In this document: positions 35,010-42,803 of the stretch, piece after piece | Numbering within the stretch: the stretch's first letter is position 1 | Layout of the letters: every line of letters begins with the position of its first letter | Assembly: GCA_029212905.1 (NCBI GenBank) | Contig: JARGPB010000001.1 | Span: 233,856 to 297,855 of the forward strand | Length of the DNA stretch: 64,000 nucleotides | Source: Thalassovita sp. | Lineage (GTDB): Bacteria; Pseudomonadota; Alphaproteobacteria; Rhodobacterales; Rhodobacteraceae | Reading direction: 5' to 3' | Translations under genes and position numbers: made by a program | The notes under the pieces: model-generated | The model's database searches: none | Told to the model about the DNA's origin: nothing | What the model saw: the letters and a program-made list of their open reading frames with translations, nothing else

Positions 35010-35726
35010 ATGGCAAAGACACCCACCGGCAAGAACACATCGGGACGCGGTCAGCGGGACCTGAAGGTCAAAGTGAAAACCGCTCGCGGACGTACGCTTA
35101 GTTCGACCCGCTGGTTGCAGCGGCAGTTGAACGACCCCTATGTAAAACGCGCCCGCACCGAAGGCTATCGCGGTCGCGCGGCCTTCAAGATCCTCGAACT
35201 GGACGAGAAATTCCGCTTTCTGGTCCCCGGCGCTCGTGTCGTTGATCTGGGCTGCGCCCCCGGCGGCTGGTGTCAGGTGGCTGTGAAACGCGTCAACGCC
35301 CTGGGCGAAAAACAAGGCAAACGTGTCGGCACCGTGCTGGGGGTCGATCTGCAAGAGGTCGAGGCCATCGCCGGCGCCGAAATCCACCAGTTGGACTTCA
35401 TGGAGGACGACGCGGACCTACAGGTCAAGGAATGGCTGAACGGCAAGGCTGACGTCGTGATGTCGGACATGGCAGCGTCCAGCTCTGGGCATAAGCAGAC
35501 CGACCACTTGCGCATCATCGCCCTGTGCGAGGCCGCCGCCTATTTCGCCTTTGATGTACTGGAGGAAGGCGGCACCTTTGTTGCCAAGGTCCTGGCAGGC
35601 GGAGCCGAGGGTGATCTGCAAAAACTGTTGAAGCAGAAATTCACCAAGGTCGTGAACGTAAAACCACCAGCGTCGCGCGCGGATAGTTCCGAAAAATTCG
35701 TGATTGCCACGGGTTTCCGAGGCTAA
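35010..35726 (+). CDS. rlmE: 23S rRNA 2'-O-methyltransferase RlmE
   Basis: Methylates the ribose of U2552 in 23S rRNA late in large-subunit assembly, using SAM. The SAM site is VVDLGCAPGGWCQVAVKR, and the K-D-K-E catalytic set is visible in RAAFKILELDEKF, VVMSDMAASSSGHKQTDH and FVAKVLAGG. The start at 35010 has GAGG seven bases upstream; the longer frame upstream overlaps lysE in another frame and is not needed. An N-terminal basic extension (TGKNTSGRGQRDLKVKVKT) is longer than in E. coli. Confidence 0.95.
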   Translation: MAKTPTGKNTSGRGQRDLKVKVKTARGRTLSSTRWLQRQLNDPYVKRARTEGYRGRAAFKILELDEKFRFLVPGARVVDLGCAPGGWCQVAVKRVNALGEKQGKRVGTVLGVDLQEVEAIAGAEIHQLDFMEDDADLQVKEWLNGKADVVMSDMAASSSGHKQTDHLRIIALCEAAAYFAFDVLEEGGTFVAKVLAGGAEGDLQKLLKQKFTKVVNVKPPASRADSSEKFVIATGFRG

Positions 35727-35729
35727 GCC

Positions 35730-35930
35730 TCAAAGATACCCGCCGGTTCCAGACATCAACGACGCGTCGGCTGCCGCCAGAAACGCGGCCTCGACCGGCT
35801 CGTCCAGCGGACGGGTCTTGCGCCCGACACGGCGCGAGGCGATCAGATTTTGCTGGCGGATCAGTTCAAATAAACGAGCGTGTTTTTCAAGACTGTCGCG
35901 CACATGGTTGGGCACGTCTTTGCGGGGCAT
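35730..35930 (-). CDS. small protein of unknown function
   Basis: A 66-residue basic protein starting MPRKDVPNHVRDSLEKHARL. GGAG lies eight bases before the ATG. It is predicted mostly helical (SLEKHARLFELIRQQNLIA, then PVEAAFLAAADASLMSG). It is 87 bases downstream of the membrane exonuclease gene on the same strand and 3 bases from the converging rlmE stop. I recognise no family; the good ribosome site and helical pattern favour a real gene. Confidence 0.5.
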   Translation of the reverse strand: MPRKDVPNHVRDSLEKHARLFELIRQQNLIASRRVGRKTRPLDEPVEAAFLAAADASLMSGTGGYL

Positions 35931-36017
35931 CGCGGTCTCCGACAGGAATGGGCACTGACAAAGAGTGCCCCGCGATTGCGGCGCAAATGGCGCGCGTCTG
36001 AGGTATTCCCGCGACGC

Positions 36018-37430
36018 TTAGTTCAGGTCTTCCAGCAGGCGACCGTGTTTGCGCGTTTCGGCCAGCATATCGCCAAAAGTCCTGATCCCGCGCGCCTCCA
36101 TCATCGGCAGCATCCGACACAGGACTTCGGCGGTGGCATAGGCATCCCCCATCGCCGTGTGGCGCAGCGCCTCGGGAATGACAACACCCAACCGATCACA
36201 AAGCGCATCCAGCGTGTGCGTCTGACTGGCGCCGAACAGAACTGCCGACACCAGGACGGTATCCAGAATAGGGTGTGTCCACTCGAGCCCCAGCCGTTTG
36301 CCGTGCCGATGCATAAAGGCCATGTCAAAGGGCGCATTATGTGCCACGATCACCGCATCCCGCGCGAAACGATGGAAATCCCGGGCGGCTGTATCAATCA
36401 GTGGCGCGCCGACAACCATGGCGTCGCTCACCCCATGCACCTTGGTCGAGGCCACCGGGATCGGCATCTGTGGATCAACCAGCGTATCGATCTGTTCCCC
36501 CGGAACAATCTTGCCCCGCACCACACGTACCGCACCGATCTGAACGATCTCATCCTTATGCGGCAATAGCCCTGTGGTTTCTGTATCGAACACCACATAG
36601 GTCAGATCTGACAAGCAGGTCGCGTCGGCGCTGGTGCCGCTGTCTTGATCTAAAAGATCGAAATCATAGATCAGAGGACGCGCGGCAGACGGGTCGATAT
36701 GCGACTCGGCGCCATCAATCAGCAGCAAATACCCCGAACCCTGCTCAAGCGGCTTCATCCGCAGATCATAGGTTTGCTCGCACTCTGCCCCGTTAGCACT
36801 GAAGGAAACCTCCTTGCCCTGTTTCGACATCTTGGCCCACGCGGCCTCGAGCGCGGGCTTTTCGAAATAGTCAAAGATCATAGCGTTCAGCCGGGGCGTG
36901 TGAACCTGCGCCAGAACCGCCGCTGCCTGCCCGTCATACAGCACAATCTGATGCCCCGGATTGACCACCACAGTCGCCACCGGGATCTCTGTCAGAAGCG
37001 CGGTCAGACGGTCGCGCTCCGCTGTCAGACGCTCGGTCTGGGCGGCGATGGCGCTGGCGGTATGCACCGTCGTTTCCGACAGTTGCCGCGCGACGGCCTC
37101 GGCTGCGGGGGCCAGATCGCCCAGATATTTGGCGGTCGCCGCATGGACCCCACCATCCACACCCGCATGGGCACGCGCGCGCAGTCCGGCAGCCAGCTGT
37201 TCGATCGGCTTGGCGACGTTTTCGTCAAACAACAACCAGACGCCAACCGACAAGCCCAGAAGACCAAACCCGGCGATCGTTGCCGACAAGATGAACCCCG
37301 AGCTGACATCCCCGCCAAGCGCCTTGTTATAGCCAACGTAGAGCGCCACAAAAAACAGCGCCACACCACCAAGCCCCATAAGGACGAAAAACAGAAAAAT
37401 ACGGATACGTAGGCTTAGTTTTGTGAACAT
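36018..37430 (-). CDS. membrane-anchored DEDDh exonuclease (DnaQ-like) with sensor-like N-terminus
   Basis: A 470-residue protein. Two membrane spans (about 9-30 and 45-68) are followed by a helical HAMP-like linker (ENVAKPIEQLAAGLRARA) and a PAS-like region (LTEIPVATVVVNPGHQIVLYD). The DnaQ-type 3'-5' exonuclease domain is at the C-terminus: motif I VVFDTETTGLLPH, motif II IVAHNAPFDMAF, motif III HTAMGDAYATAEVL. It looks like a histidine kinase whose kinase part was replaced by an exonuclease. The start overlaps the upstream stop by one base. It sits with the DUF294 and acetate-symporter genes, a recurring neighbourhood. Confidence 0.9.
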   Translation of the reverse strand: MFTKLSLRIRIFLFFVLMGLGGVALFFVALYVGYNKALGGDVSSGFILSATIAGFGLLGLSVGVWLLFDENVAKPIEQLAAGLRARAHAGVDGGVHAATAKYLGDLAPAAEAVARQLSETTVHTASAIAAQTERLTAERDRLTALLTEIPVATVVVNPGHQIVLYDGQAAAVLAQVHTPRLNAMIFDYFEKPALEAAWAKMSKQGKEVSFSANGAECEQTYDLRMKPLEQGSGYLLLIDGAESHIDPSAARPLIYDFDLLDQDSGTSADATCLSDLTYVVFDTETTGLLPHKDEIVQIGAVRVVRGKIVPGEQIDTLVDPQMPIPVASTKVHGVSDAMVVGAPLIDTAARDFHRFARDAVIVAHNAPFDMAFMHRHGKRLGLEWTHPILDTVLVSAVLFGASQTHTLDALCDRLGVVIPEALRHTAMGDAYATAEVLCRMLPMMEARGIRTFGDMLAETRKHGRLLEDLN

Positions 37431-37951
37431 CACTTTGCTCCACAGGCGACAAGGAACTCTGGGGCGTCGGCGGGAATAGCCCCCCAATTGGCATCAATAA
37501 GCGCGCCGGAATCATCAAACTGAGCGGTGTCCGGCACCAATGTCTGGCGGTTTTGGGCACAGTCGAACAGCACAGCCAACTGCCGGACGGGTTGCCAGCG
37601 GCCAAAGAAAATCAGATCGACCAGCACCAAACCGGGCTGCGCCTCGTTGCGGCGCGCGGTGCCCACATCGACCGCCACAAAGCGTTCGACATACGGGACC
37701 GCATAGGTCCAGGGGCGATACAGGGCCTTACCCTCGACCGTCTGCGCAATTACCAACCCCTCGGGCAGAGAATTCGCAGTCCGGTTATACCAACTGTATT
37801 CACTGGAAATGGTTGCGGCGATCATCGCCGCGCCCGCCGCCACCGGAGTCAGCCATTTCGGCAAACGCCCCCCCGTCGAGCGGTTGATCACCATCATAAT
37901 CCCCGCAGCAGCAAAGCCCGCCACGAATGTCGCGATCAATTCCAGAAACAT
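37430..37951 (-). CDS. membrane protein of unknown function between exonuclease and DUF294 genes
   Basis: A 173-residue protein with two N-terminal membrane spans (ELIATFVAGFAAAGIMMVI and LTPVAAGAAMIAATIS). A soluble, probably periplasmic domain follows, containing EYSWYNRTANSLPEGLVIAQ and PWTYAVPYVERFVAVD. No family is recognised with confidence. Placement, 32 bases after the DUF294 gene and overlapping the exonuclease gene by one base, makes it part of one operon. Confidence 0.7.
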   Translation of the reverse strand: MFLELIATFVAGFAAAGIMMVINRSTGGRLPKWLTPVAAGAAMIAATISSEYSWYNRTANSLPEGLVIAQTVEGKALYRPWTYAVPYVERFVAVDVGTARRNEAQPGLVLVDLIFFGRWQPVRQLAVLFDCAQNRQTLVPDTAQFDDSGALIDANWGAIPADAPEFLVACGAK

Positions 37952-37983
37952 ATTCTCTCCTCCCAGCTGTGGTGGACGTTGCC

Positions 37984-39807
37984 CTAGCCCACAGCACCTT
38001 TCCCGTGTCCGACGGCCGATTGCAGGCTTTTCACCACCACAAAGGCGTTGCGCAGGTGGCTGCGCTCAAAGTCTGACAGTTCGGCCAGCTCCATATAGTT
38101 GTCTGGCGCCTCTCCCCGTTTGATCTGACGTGCTTGGTGCAATAACCGCGTTTCCGCGATCAGATCGTAGGCATCCAAAAGATCCCGCGCCCCAGAGGTG
38201 CTCAGCACTCCTGCCTGGCCTGCTGCCTCCAGTCGGGCCCGTGTGTTCACAGCCTCCAGCCGTCCTTGCAACGCATAAACCCGTCCCAAATCAACAATCG
38301 GCACAACACCATTGTGCTTCATGTCCAGTGTGTTTTTGTGCTCTCCTGAACGGATAGTAGCAAAGCCCCGCAGCAGCCCAAGCGGCGGCGTATGTTTCAG
38401 CGAATTGCCAATCATATGCGCCACGAAAATCGAGTTGTCGTTGGCTGCTTTCAGCGTCGCCTCTTGCAGATCTGCGAACAGAGCGCTGGCACCGCCGATT
38501 GGACGCAAATCAAACATCACACTGGCCAGCATTTGCGCCATCGGATCAGGTGTTTGAATCCACCCCGAAAAATAGTCTTTCCATACCCGGACGGGTTGGC
38601 ACCATTTGGGATTGGTGGCCATCATCTCGCCGGGACAATAAACATAGCCGCATTCATTCAGGCCATCGCAGACGAAATTCGCCATGTCGGCAAAGTACTG
38701 CATGTCGGATTCGGTCGCCGCATCATCCAGGAACAAACAGTTATCCTGATCACTGACTCCGGTCTGCTCTTGCCGCCCCTGAGAGCCGCAGGCCAACCAA
38801 AGATACGGCACTGGAGGTTTGCCCAGTTTTTCCTCGGCCAGCATCAGCAAGCGGCGGGTCGCCGTGTCGGCAATATCTGTGATCAGCCGCGTGACGACCT
38901 CGTGGCGGTTTCCGCCCGCCACCAGTTGCACAAGAAGCTGCGGAATGCGGGCGGTCACACTGGCCATTTCCTTGGCCGTACGGGCATGGGCGATTTCAGA
39001 CACCAGCTCGGCCGAGGACACGGCCTGGAAACGGGTCAGATCGGTTTGGGTCACAATCCCCACCAGCTTACCGTTTTCGCAGATCGGAACGTGCCCAATC
39101 TTGCGCTCCATCATGACATGCAGCACATCCGAGCCAATCGAACTGGGTGCCAAAGAAATCGGGTCGCGCGTCATGATCTCGCTGACCAAGGTGGTCAGCG
39201 GCATCGCCTCGGCCAGCGCTTTGCCGGACAGGTCGCGCACGGTCAGGATACCTGACAGCCGGTCTGATTCCGTAATGCAGAGCGAAGAAATCCCCTTGTC
39301 CCGCATGATCCGCGCGGCGTCCTGAACATTGGTGTCGGGCGCACAGGTCATCGGGTTGCGCGCCATCAATGTATCCACCCGGCTGGTGGCCAGATCATTG
39401 CCGCGCGGTTTTTCGGTACGAGAGCGGTCAAAAAACCGTCGCGCAGGTTCGTGGTCAGCCAACAGCTTATGAAAATCAGCAGCGGGCAGCATCAGCAGGA
39501 TCGTATCTTCGGTCGCGCGGGCACTGGTCGCTGCAACGCCATCCCGGGTCAGGCCGCGCTCTCCGAAGGAGTTGCGCACCCCCAAAATGGACACGGCCAC
39601 ATCGTTTTCATCGCGGACCTCGACCTGTCCCTGATAGACAAGGTAAAGGCCTTCTAAAGTGTCGCCAAACGCATAGACAGCGTCCTGGGCGGCGAACTCG
39701 CGCAGCTCGAAACTGTCGGTAAGCCGCTCCAACATTTCAGGGGACAATGAATCATACGGATGAACCGACGTCAGGAAACGGTGAAGGTCTGGAAGGCGCG
39801 AAGGCAT
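37984..39807 (-). CDS. DUF294 nucleotidyltransferase-like protein with cNMP-binding and CBS domains
   Basis: A 607-residue signalling-type protein. It has an N-terminal cyclic-nucleotide-binding fold (SPEMLERLTDSFELREF, GLYLVYQGQVEVRDENDV). A CBS pair follows (MARNPMTCAPDTNVQDAARIM and LVSEIMTRDPISLAPSS). The DUF294 nucleotidyltransferase core has WLACGSQGRQEQTGVSDQDN, with the acidic pair, and a C-terminal DUF294_C domain ends the chain. AGGAG lies six bases before the ATG at 39807. This resembles GlnD-like regulators; with the linked symporter it may control acetate uptake, which is inference from context. Confidence 0.9.
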   Translation of the reverse strand: MPSRLPDLHRFLTSVHPYDSLSPEMLERLTDSFELREFAAQDAVYAFGDTLEGLYLVYQGQVEVRDENDVAVSILGVRNSFGERGLTRDGVAATSARATEDTILLMLPAADFHKLLADHEPARRFFDRSRTEKPRGNDLATSRVDTLMARNPMTCAPDTNVQDAARIMRDKGISSLCITESDRLSGILTVRDLSGKALAEAMPLTTLVSEIMTRDPISLAPSSIGSDVLHVMMERKIGHVPICENGKLVGIVTQTDLTRFQAVSSAELVSEIAHARTAKEMASVTARIPQLLVQLVAGGNRHEVVTRLITDIADTATRRLLMLAEEKLGKPPVPYLWLACGSQGRQEQTGVSDQDNCLFLDDAATESDMQYFADMANFVCDGLNECGYVYCPGEMMATNPKWCQPVRVWKDYFSGWIQTPDPMAQMLASVMFDLRPIGGASALFADLQEATLKAANDNSIFVAHMIGNSLKHTPPLGLLRGFATIRSGEHKNTLDMKHNGVVPIVDLGRVYALQGRLEAVNTRARLEAAGQAGVLSTSGARDLLDAYDLIAETRLLHQARQIKRGEAPDNYMELAELSDFERSHLRNAFVVVKSLQSAVGHGKGAVG

Positions 39808-39909
39808 GAACGGCTCCTGTGGGCACTGCAATCGCTCAGAGGGTACTCTGACCAAGACAGGCCGCGATTTGATCCACCTCATATTAATAGGAAAATCAAC
39901 CGCTTGGGT

Positions 39910-39944
39910 AAAAATAATCCCGCCCAATTTGCACCGGGCGGGAT
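39910..39944 (-). terminator. rho-independent terminator of the symporter operon
   Basis: ATCCCGCCC (39917-39925) pairs with GGGCGGGAT (39936-39944) around a 10-base loop; read leftward it is followed by TATTTTTAC. It lies 52 bases after the symporter stop and upstream of the DUF294 gene. Confidence 0.85.
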
Positions 39945-39995
39945 CGGTCTCATGGCAGGGGCAGCACAAACTTCATGTGCCCCTGCCCGATGATC

Positions 39996-41783
39996 TTAGT
40001 GATCCTGAGCAGCACCGGCGCCACGAGGCACGCGGACGCTTTCGACCAGGTCTTTGATCTCTTGCGGGGTTTCCTCGGTCGAGCTGGCAACGATGTAGGC
40101 AACAATGAAGTTGATTGCCGCACCGATAGCACCGAACGAAGTGGACTTCACAGTACCCAGCAGCGGATCAGCATCGCTGAAGCTGTTGGTGCCGGGAACG
40201 AAGAACCAGCCCTTGTGCAGGAAGATGTAAACCAGGGTCACGACCAGACCGGCCAGCATGCCAGCCACGGCGCCCTTGTTGTTGATCTTCTTCGAGAAGA
40301 TCCCCATCATCAGCGCCGGGAAGATCGATGCAGCAGCCAGACCGAAGGCCAGAGCCACGGTTTGAGCGGCAAAGCCCGGAGGGTTCAGACCCAGGTAGGT
40401 CGCAACAGCAATCGCAACAGCCATCGCCACACGTGCCGACATCAGTTCGCCTTTTTCCGAGATATTCGGGTTCAGCGAGCCTTTGATCAGGTCGTGAGAC
40501 ACAGCCGACGAGATTGCCAGCAGCAGACCAGCAGCCGTCGACAGAGCAGCCGCAAGACCACCAGCAGCAACCAGACCGATAACCCAGCTTGGCAGGTTCG
40601 CGATCTCAGGGTTGGCCAGAACCAGGATGTCGCGGTTGAACTTGGTCAGCTCGTTACCGGTCCAGCCTTTTTCGGCAGCCATTGCCTGAAGGTCGGCGTT
40701 CTTGTCGTTGTAGTACTGGATTGCACCGTCGCCGTTCTTGTCTTCCCAAGCCAGCAGACCGGTTTTTTCCCAAGTCGACATCCACGCATAGCGGTCTTCA
40801 GTTTCGATCTGTTCGACCGTCACAGCACCACCATTGATGCCGCCGTTCGGCCACATCATTTCCGAGATGTTCAGACGCGCCATGGCACCAACAGCAGGAG
40901 CCGTCAGATACAGCAGGGCGATGAACACCAGTGCCCAGCCAGCCGACCAACGTGCATCAGCAACACGCGGCACGGTAAAGAAGCGCATGATAACGTGGGG
41001 CAGACCCGCAGTACCGATCATCAGCGACAGGGTGAACAGCACCATGTTGAAGGTGTCGGCGTGGTGTGCGGTGTACTCGTTGAAGCCCAGTTCGCGGACA
41101 ATGGCGTCCAGTTTGGCCAGCAGCGGCTCGCCCGAGGCAGCATGGTCGCCGAACAGGCCCAGGGCCGGGATCGGGTTACCAGTCAGCTGCAGCGAGATGA
41201 AGATCGCCGGGATGGTGTAGGCCATGATCAGCACGACGTACTGAGCAACCTGGGTGTATGTCACACCCTTCATCCCGCCAAACACGGCGTAAGCGAACAC
41301 AACACAGGCGCCGATCAGCAGACCGGTGGTGTTGTCCACTTCCAGGAAGCGGCCAAAGGCCACGCCCACACCGGTCATCTGACCGATAACATAGGTGGTC
41401 GACGCAACGATCAGACAGATCACTGCAACCAGACGCGCGGTCGGGCTGTAGAAACGGTCGCCGATGAATTCCGACACGGTGAACTTGCCAAACTTACGCA
41501 GGTACGGTGCCAGCAGCAGAGCCAGAAGCACATAGCCACCGGTCCAGCCCATCAGGAACGTCGAGTTATCGTAGCCGGTAAACGCGATCAGACCGGCCAT
41601 CGAGATGAACGACGCAGCCGACATCCAGTCAGCGGCAGTCGCCATACCGTTGGTGACGGGGTGCACGCCGCGACCAGCAGCATAGAACTCCGACGTGGAA
41701 CCGGCGCGCGCCCAAATGGCGATACCGATATAAAGGGCGAACGATGCGCCCACGAAAATCAGGTTGATTGTAAACTGATCCAT
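39996..41783 (-). CDS. sodium:solute symporter, acetate permease (ActP) type
   Basis: A 595-residue permease with about 13 membrane spans of the SSS family, close to cation/acetate symporters. Family features are WARAGSTSEFYAAGRGVHPVTNG, DWMSAASFISMAGLIAF, GYVLLALLLAPYLRKFGKFT and ISSAVSHDLIKG. A polar insertion of about 80 residues near residues 300-390 (ETEDRYAWMSTWEKTGL) is typical of the form that pairs with DUF4212. The start at 41783 has GAGGAA nine bases upstream. It follows the DUF4212 gene by 4 bases, and acs is nearby, supporting acetate as substrate. Confidence 0.88.
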   Translation of the reverse strand: MDQFTINLIFVGASFALYIGIAIWARAGSTSEFYAAGRGVHPVTNGMATAADWMSAASFISMAGLIAFTGYDNSTFLMGWTGGYVLLALLLAPYLRKFGKFTVSEFIGDRFYSPTARLVAVICLIVASTTYVIGQMTGVGVAFGRFLEVDNTTGLLIGACVVFAYAVFGGMKGVTYTQVAQYVVLIMAYTIPAIFISLQLTGNPIPALGLFGDHAASGEPLLAKLDAIVRELGFNEYTAHHADTFNMVLFTLSLMIGTAGLPHVIMRFFTVPRVADARWSAGWALVFIALLYLTAPAVGAMARLNISEMMWPNGGINGGAVTVEQIETEDRYAWMSTWEKTGLLAWEDKNGDGAIQYYNDKNADLQAMAAEKGWTGNELTKFNRDILVLANPEIANLPSWVIGLVAAGGLAAALSTAAGLLLAISSAVSHDLIKGSLNPNISEKGELMSARVAMAVAIAVATYLGLNPPGFAAQTVALAFGLAAASIFPALMMGIFSKKINNKGAVAGMLAGLVVTLVYIFLHKGWFFVPGTNSFSDADPLLGTVKSTSFGAIGAAINFIVAYIVASSTEETPQEIKDLVESVRVPRGAGAAQDH

Positions 41784-41787
41784 GGAA

Positions 41788-42060
41788 TTATTCCTCTTCC
41801 ACGCCGAATTCACGGTCCAAGCTGTTCATGCGCCATGCATAGTTAAAGATCAGCGCCAGGAACACCAAGATGCTGCCTTGCTGAGCAACCCAGAATCCCA
41901 GGTCCGAACCACCAACCGAAATGCCAGACAGCATCGGACGCAGCAGGATGCCAAAGCCAAACGGCACGATTGCCCAAATAACCAGACTAATCAGAATGAT
42001 GCGTACGTTCGCTGACCAATAGGCCTTGTCGGACGCACTTGTAGTGTTTTGATCCGCCAT
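41788..42060 (-). CDS. DUF4212 small subunit of sodium:solute symporter
   Basis: A 90-residue protein with two spans (IILISLVIWAIVPFGFGILL and GSILVFLALIFNYAW) and a charged C-terminus ending EFGVEEE. This is the small membrane partner encoded just before VC2705-type symporters, comparable in layout to YjcH before ActP. AGGAGGA lies upstream of the start. Confidence 0.88.
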   Translation of the reverse strand: MADQNTTSASDKAYWSANVRIILISLVIWAIVPFGFGILLRPMLSGISVGGSDLGFWVAQQGSILVFLALIFNYAWRMNSLDREFGVEEE

Positions 42061-42086
42061 AACGCGGGTCCTCCTCTTCCTCCTGA

Positions 42087-42117
42087 GCCCTGCCGGATAG
42101 ATGAGAGGCGGCAGGGC
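42087..42117 (-). terminator. intercistronic hairpin after adk
   Basis: GCCCTGCCG (42087-42095) and CGGCAGGGC (42109-42117) form a 9-bp perfect stem with a 13-base loop, directly after the adk stop. There is no U run, so it is more likely a partial terminator or stabilising structure between adk and the symporter genes. Confidence 0.5.
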
Positions 42118-42125
42118 GGTGAAAC

Positions 42126-42797
42126 TTACGCCATCGCGGTCGAAACGATGGTCGCAAGCCCTTCTGCAATCGCGTCGATTTCGCCCATGGCGTCGATACG
42201 TTGCAAAACTCCCTTGTCGCCGTAATAGGCGATCAACGGTGCGGTCTGAGCGTGATAGGCTTCCAGGCGGCTTGCCACCGTTTCGGCGTTATCATCGGCG
42301 CGACGTTTCATGTCCGTCCCGCCACACTTGTCACACACACCAGCCTGCGCGGGCTGCTTAAAGCTATCGTGATAGCCCTCGCCGCAATCGGCGCAGGTGT
42401 AGCGACCCGAAATCCGGGTCACCATGGCTGCATCATCAACATCTAGGCTGATGGCAGCGTTGATTTTCTGTCCACTTTTCGACAGCAGCGTATCCAGCGC
42501 GCCGGCCTGTACGGTCGTGCGCGGGAAGCCATCCAAAATCACGCCCTTGGCGCAATCAGCTTCGGCCAGACGGTCGCCCAGGATCGCGATGACGATGTCA
42601 TCGCTCACCAACTCACCCGCTTCCATAACGGCTTTTGCGGCTTTACCAGACTCGGTGCCCGCGGCCACAGCCGCGCGCAACAGATCACCTGTGGACAATT
42701 GAACCAGGCCGAATTTCTCTTCGAGAACACGGGCTTGAGTGCCCTTCCCGGCGCCCGGAGGCCCGAGAAGGATCAGAACGGCGGGGGTATCAGTCAT
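42126..42797 (-). CDS. adk: adenylate kinase
   Basis: Converts AMP and ATP to two ADP. The P loop LLGPPGAGKGTQ is near residue 10 and the AMP-site GFPRT near residue 90. The lid carries a four-cysteine zinc finger (TCADCGEGYH, then GVCDKCGGTD). 223 residues is the long-lid form. It lies 6 bases downstream of acs; pairing with acetyl-CoA synthetase makes sense because that enzyme releases AMP. Confidence 0.96.
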   Translation of the reverse strand: MTDTPAVLILLGPPGAGKGTQARVLEEKFGLVQLSTGDLLRAAVAAGTESGKAAKAVMEAGELVSDDIVIAILGDRLAEADCAKGVILDGFPRTTVQAGALDTLLSKSGQKINAAISLDVDDAAMVTRISGRYTCADCGEGYHDSFKQPAQAGVCDKCGGTDMKRRADDNAETVASRLEAYHAQTAPLIAYYGDKGVLQRIDAMGEIDAIAEGLATIVSTAMA

Positions 42798-42803
42798 GAA
42801 AAC

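Noticed and set aside
39975..41846. Long rightward frame opposite the symporter gene
   Set aside because: Rich in His, Gln and Arg, as expected from antisense reading of a membrane protein gene; no ribosome site or motif.
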